Source: an uncultured Lachnospiraceae bacterium (GTDB lineage Bacteria; Bacillota; Clostridia; Lachnospirales; Lachnospiraceae). Taken from it: a stretch of DNA of 34,202 bases. Location: assembly GCA_905209075.1 (NCBI GenBank), contig CAJLRL010000025.1:1-34202 (forward strand), in the 5' to 3' direction. Made by a program: the position numbers and the translations under genes. Numbering within the stretch: the stretch's first letter is position 1; every line of letters starts with the position of its first letter. The notes under the pieces were generated by a model. It was not told the origin of the DNA, did no database searches, and saw nothing but the letters and a program-made list of their open reading frames with translations. This document shows, piece after piece, positions 31,329 through 34,202 of this stretch.

Positions 31329-31532
31329 TCATATGGCTGTGCCGGAATAGCCTTTTTTCTCGGCGTAATTCCAGTACTGGTGATAGCCCGGCAGGTCAAG
31401 GTCAATCTGTCCCGCCTGTAGCTTGGACTCCTGTATACAAAAGAAATCCGCATCTATACTGTTAAAAAAATCAAGGAAACCTTTCTGGACGCATGCGCGC
31501 AGTCCATTTACATTCCACGATATAAATTTCAT
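31329..31532 (-). pseudogene. Truncated exonuclease III gene (first 67 codons)
   Basis: The minus-strand frame from ATG (complement of 31530-31532) encodes the clear N-terminus of ExoIII/AP endonuclease: MKFISWNVNGLRA, FCIQESKLQ (Glu of the metal site), YHQYWNYAEKKGYSGTAI, then a TGA. Intact enzymes have about 250 residues, so some 180 residues with the catalytic Asp/His are missing. Its cut edge faces the 3' end of the AAA ATPase gene, 54 bases away. An intact copy may lie elsewhere in the genome. A ribosome site GGAGGA is present, so the stub may be translated. Confidence 0.85.
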
Positions 31533-31606
31533 GTCTTAATCCTCCATATCACTGCAATAAATTATCATATATTTTTCGCTTAAACATGACATTTTCCTAA
31601 TGAAAT

Positions 31607-31657
31607 TACAAAATCGCATTTTTTATTTTGATGATTTACTACAAAATCGCATTTTTT
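31607..31657 (+). repeat. Exact 18-bp direct repeats upstream of the second Fic gene
   Basis: TACAAAATCGCATTTTTT occurs at 31607-31624 and again at 31640-31657. The second copy extends into AAAAG, which also matches the related element at 32754-32776 after the Fic gene. They could be regulator sites or the scars of an insertion. Confidence 0.75.
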
Positions 31658-31679
31658 AAAAGAGGTTTGAATCTGCAGA

Positions 31680-31742
31680 TTGAACTTTTTCCATAAAATA
31701 CGTATAATAGAGGAAGAAAATACGCAAGATAATACGCAAGAT
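31680..31742 (+). promoter_or_regulatory. Promoter of the second Fic gene with a tandem repeat at the start site
   Basis: -35 TTGAAC (31680-31685), 17-base spacer and -10 TATAAT (31703-31708). Two exact tandem copies of AATACGCAAGAT (31719-31730, 31731-31742) lie from about +4 to +28. This arrangement suits repression by a dimeric regulator. It also shows that the TTG at 31680 is a promoter element and not a start codon. Confidence 0.65.
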
Positions 31743-31754
31743 AGAGGTGCTTAT

Positions 31755-32747
31755 ATGGGAGATTACAAACCACCATTTAAAATAACAAATAAAATATTAT
31801 CGTATGTATCATCAATTTCCGAAAAAATAGGACAGATAACCGTAACAGGTAACCTTGAGGCAAAACCACATTTAAGAAGGAATAACAGGATAAAGTCCAT
31901 TCATTCTTCTTTGAAGATTGAAGCAAATTCTTTGACTCTGGGACAGGTTCGGGATGTCATAAATGGCAGGACAGTGCTCGGAAAGCAAAAGGAAATTCAG
32001 GAAGTAAAGAATGCATATGAAGCATATGAACATCTTTCGGAGATCAATCCGTATGATATTGAGCATTTGAAAAGGTTTCATGGAGTAATGACAAAGTATC
32101 TTGTAGAAGAGTCAGGGAAATTTCGTTCAGGTGAGGAAGGTGTGTTCAAGGGTGAACAATGTATCTTTATGGCACCACCTGTGCAGTTTGTACCACACCT
32201 TATGGATGAATTATTTGCATGGATGAAGGAAGTAAAGGAAGATGTTCATCCGTTGATACTGAGCAGTGTATTTCATTATGAATTTGTGTTTATCCATCCT
32301 TTTTCTGATGGTAACGGAAGAATGGCGAGATTATGGCATACAGCTATTCTTGCAAAATGGAAGCCCGTGTTTGAATATATCCCTATTGAGAGCCAGATTG
32401 AAAAATTTCAGGATGAATACTATGAGGCTATTTCACAATGTCATGTTGCAGGAGAATCCACAGGTTTTATCGAATTTATGTTAGCTCAGATTGATAAGAT
32501 TTTAGATGATATTTCAAGTCAGCTCAGTAATGAAAATGAGTATCTTCCTGAGTCGGTTCGTAAGCTGTTGGAGATTATGGAATATGATGTTCCTTACACT
32601 AGCACAGCATTGATGGAAAAATTGGGATTAAAGGCGAGAGAAGGGTTTAGAAGAAATTATCTTCATCCGGCGGTTGAAAAGAATCTTATTAGAATGACAA
32701 TACCTGATAAGCCTAACAGCAGAAATCAGAAATATGTGAAAATATGA
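31755..32747 (+). CDS. Fic-domain protein (class II) with C-terminal winged helix
   Basis: 330 residues from ATG 31755 (GAGGTG upstream). Active-site motif HPFSDGNGRMAR beginning His181; the flap region is EEGVFKGEQCIFMAPP. The N-terminal auto-inhibitory helix carries S52-LKI-E56-A-N, a slight variant of [S/T]xxxE[G/N] with Ala in place of Gly and Asn one position later, a form common in this subfamily. The last ~90 residues form a winged-helix-like domain (YTSTALMEKLGLKAREGFRR). It probably AMPylates a protein target, held inactive by Glu56. The tail may bind the tandem repeats in its own promoter (inference). It is a single-gene unit flanked on both sides by related 22-base repeats. Confidence 0.85.
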   Translation: MGDYKPPFKITNKILSYVSSISEKIGQITVTGNLEAKPHLRRNNRIKSIHSSLKIEANSLTLGQVRDVINGRTVLGKQKEIQEVKNAYEAYEHLSEINPYDIEHLKRFHGVMTKYLVEESGKFRSGEEGVFKGEQCIFMAPPVQFVPHLMDELFAWMKEVKEDVHPLILSSVFHYEFVFIHPFSDGNGRMARLWHTAILAKWKPVFEYIPIESQIEKFQDEYYEAISQCHVAGESTGFIEFMLAQIDKILDDISSQLSNENEYLPESVRKLLEIMEYDVPYTSTALMEKLGLKAREGFRRNYLHPAVEKNLIRMTIPDKPNSRNQKYVKI

Positions 32748-32753
32748 CATTAT

Positions 32754-32776
32754 AACAAAATTGTATTTTTTAAAAG
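32754..32776 (+). repeat. Third copy of the Fic-flanking repeat (diverged)
   Basis: AACAAAATTGTATTTTTT then AAAAG matches the repeat at 31640-31662 except for two C-to-T changes and the first base. It lies seven bases after the Fic stop codon, so the Fic gene is bracketed by direct copies. Confidence 0.6.
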
Positions 32777-32797
32777 TCCCATATAAATAACGGGACT

Positions 32798-32821
32798 AAA
32801 AAAGGGGCACATAAATGCCCC
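32798..32821 (-). terminator. Intrinsic terminator of the right-edge MATE gene
   Basis: On the minus strand, GGGGCA / TGCCCC (complements of 32816-32821 and 32804-32809) with a 6-base loop is followed by TTTTTT (complement of 32798-32803). A further small inverted repeat GTCCC/GGGAC at 32777-32795 follows. Confidence 0.85.
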
Positions 32822-32870
32822 TGTACAAATTATTAAATCTCTGTAACTGTTCTGAATAGTTACAAATTTC

Positions 32871-34202
32871 TTACAACACATCGCTTCCATCAGGAATCTT
32901 TGAGATGATAGTTCTGTTAATCCTGATTAAGAATAATGTCGAAACAGTAAAGGATATCACCTCTGCTATCGGGAAAGCCCACCATACAGCGTGAAGTCCA
33001 CCAAGCTTTGAAAGGATGTATGCTGCCGGAATTAAAACCACAAGCTGACGCATGATTGATACGATCATGGAAAAGACTGCTTTTCCCAAAGCCTGGAATA
33101 CTGTGCCGACGATAATACAAAACCATGCGATGAGGAAATGCACTCCGATTATTCTGAGCGCCGGAACACCGATTTGGAGCATATCGTCAGAGGCGCTGAA
33201 CATTCCAAGAAGCACATTTGGTATGAACTCAAAGCAGGCAAAGCCAAAGAACAGCAGACAGAATGCTGTTATCAGGCTGACCTTTATTGTCTTAACCATA
33301 CGCTTCCTGTTCTGTGCACCGTAGTTGAAGGCGATGATAGGTGTGATTCCGTTGTTCAGTCCGAATACAGGCATAAAGAAGAAGCTCTGCAGCTTGAAAT
33401 AAACACCGAAAACAGCAGCGGCAGTCGATGAAAAGCCGATAAGTATTCTGTTCATGGCATATGTCATTACTGAGCCTATAGACTGCATGATGATTGACGG
33501 AATACCAATAGCATAAATGGTTCCCATGATTTTGAAATCCGGGCTGTAGCCCTTGAAGCTCAGCTTGATCTCATGATTGAATTTGTGGTTGCAGGCAAAA
33601 GCAACAACGGCGGCCACGCACTGTCCCACAACGGTTGCCACAGCGGCACCGGTAGCGCCGAGCTTAGGGAAGCCAAGAAGTCCAAAGATCATGATAGGAT
33701 CCAGAATGATATTTGTGATGGCACCGCAAAGCTGTGAGGTCATGCTGAAAATAGTTCTTCCTGTTGAGGTAAGCACCCTCTCAAAAAAGATTTCCGCAAA
33801 AATACCAAATGAAAAAATCATAACAGTACTCAGGTAGCTCACACCCATATCCATGATTTCGACATCAGCATTTCCAATCTGACTCATGTAAAAAGGCTTT
33901 ACGATTGTAAGTCCGAGAATCAGAAATATTACGTAGCTGAATGCATATAGTACAGCACCGTTGATGCCGATTTTGTTGGCATCGTCGTATTTATGGGCAC
34001 CGAGAGATCTGGATAGCAGCGCGTTTACACCTACACCGGTACCGGTTGCGACAGCAATGATGAGCGTCTGCAAAGGGAAGGCAAGTGAAACTGCTGTGAG
34101 TGCGTTTTCAGACAGCTTAGCAACGAAAATACTGTCCACGATGTTGTATAGAGCCTGTACGAGCATGGAAATCATCATAGGCAAAGACATGTTAAATACA
34201 AG
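32871..34202 (-). CDS. MATE-family efflux transporter (5' end beyond the window)
   Basis: At least 443 residues; the frame stays open to the window edge (LVFNMSLPMMISMLVQALYN), so ATG 34188-34190 is probably internal and the true start lies just outside. About eleven to twelve hydrophobic helices with MATE features: SLPMMISMLVQALYNIVDSI, NALLSRSLGAHKYDDANKIG, and the second-half repeat NGITPIIAFNYGAQNRKRM. Cation-coupled export of an unknown substrate. It has the NorM/DinF-like form common in Clostridia and differs clearly from the MATE gene at 23251. It ends before the terminator at 32798. Confidence 0.9.
   Translation of the reverse strand, partial: LVFNMSLPMMISMLVQALYNIVDSIFVAKLSENALTAVSLAFPLQTLIIAVATGTGVGVNALLSRSLGAHKYDDANKIGINGAVLYAFSYVIFLILGLTIVKPFYMSQIGNADVEIMDMGVSYLSTVMIFSFGIFAEIFFERVLTSTGRTIFSMTSQLCGAITNIILDPIMIFGLLGFPKLGATGAAVATVVGQCVAAVVAFACNHKFNHEIKLSFKGYSPDFKIMGTIYAIGIPSIIMQSIGSVMTYAMNRILIGFSSTAAAVFGVYFKLQSFFFMPVFGLNNGITPIIAFNYGAQNRKRMVKTIKVSLITAFCLLFFGFACFEFIPNVLLGMFSASDDMLQIGVPALRIIGVHFLIAWFCIIVGTVFQALGKAVFSMIVSIMRQLVVLIPAAYILSKLGGLHAVWWAFPIAEVISFTVSTLFLIRINRTIISKIPDGSDVL

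Noticed and set aside
31680..31754. TTG start for the second Fic gene
   Set aside because: This TTG is the -35 box of a consensus promoter, and the added residues would be encoded by untranscribed or leader DNA with tandem repeats. ATG 31755 has a ribosome site.

Overview
The window looks like accessory-rich chromosome of a low-GC, anaerobic Gram-positive Firmicute, most likely a gut or rumen Lachnospiraceae (Roseburia/Agathobacter/Lachnospira/Butyrivibrio-like). The reasons are AT-rich DNA with AGGAGG-type ribosome sites, a minimal SufCB Fe-S system, YesM/YesN-type two-component genes beside sugar ABC genes, and diderm-free lipoprotein signals. The genus cannot be fixed from sequence alone. 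No rRNA, tRNA, CRISPR array or intact transposase was seen.

Layout. 1-3 kb: end of an unknown hydrophobic protein, a deoxyinosine glycosylase, a DUF2798 membrane protein with a terminator-containing leader, a small membrane protein and a class II Fic protein. 3-6.3 kb: truncated GNAT, TetR regulator with two matching operator-like palindromes, membrane-anchored methyltransferase, a decayed secreted-protein gene, an HxlR regulator with its operator, and a second GNAT remnant. 6.3-8.6 kb: Fe-S locus (NifX/NifB-like protein, SufC, SufB) ending in a strong terminator. 8.6-12.3 kb: repeats, a U32-like protein, an acetyltransferase, thiD, and remnants of AAA-ATPase and Fic genes.

12.9-23.2 kb is the main system: a galactose/glucose-type ABC transporter (binding protein, MglA, MglC), then a terminator, then a YesN-type response regulator, a YesM-type histidine kinase and two membrane-anchored sugar-binding proteins in overlapping order. 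The transporter binding protein appears to be circularly permuted. The segment that is N-terminal in ordinary MglB (strand A, the D-x-F sugar contacts and the AIN strand) sits at its C-terminus. The sensor-side MglB homologue at 22134-23180 has the ordinary order and serves as an internal reference. MglC carries an extra cytoplasmic domain of about 215 charged, coiled-coil-like residues. I infer that the membrane-tethered binding proteins report sugar to the kinase, which activates the transporter through the AraC-type regulator.

23.2-26.8 kb: a MATE pump and a diguanylate cyclase (probable operon), facing a queuosine-precursor transporter with its own promoter, a preQ1-I-like riboswitch and an intrinsic terminator. 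26.8-34.2 kb: gene remnants, a GH31 alpha-glucosidase bracketed by two copies of a terminator-like sequence, a DUF234-type AAA ATPase, a truncated exonuclease III, a Fic protein flanked by short direct repeats, and a MATE gene running off the right edge. The many truncated genes at neighbouring junctions suggest a region that repeatedly gains and loses genes.
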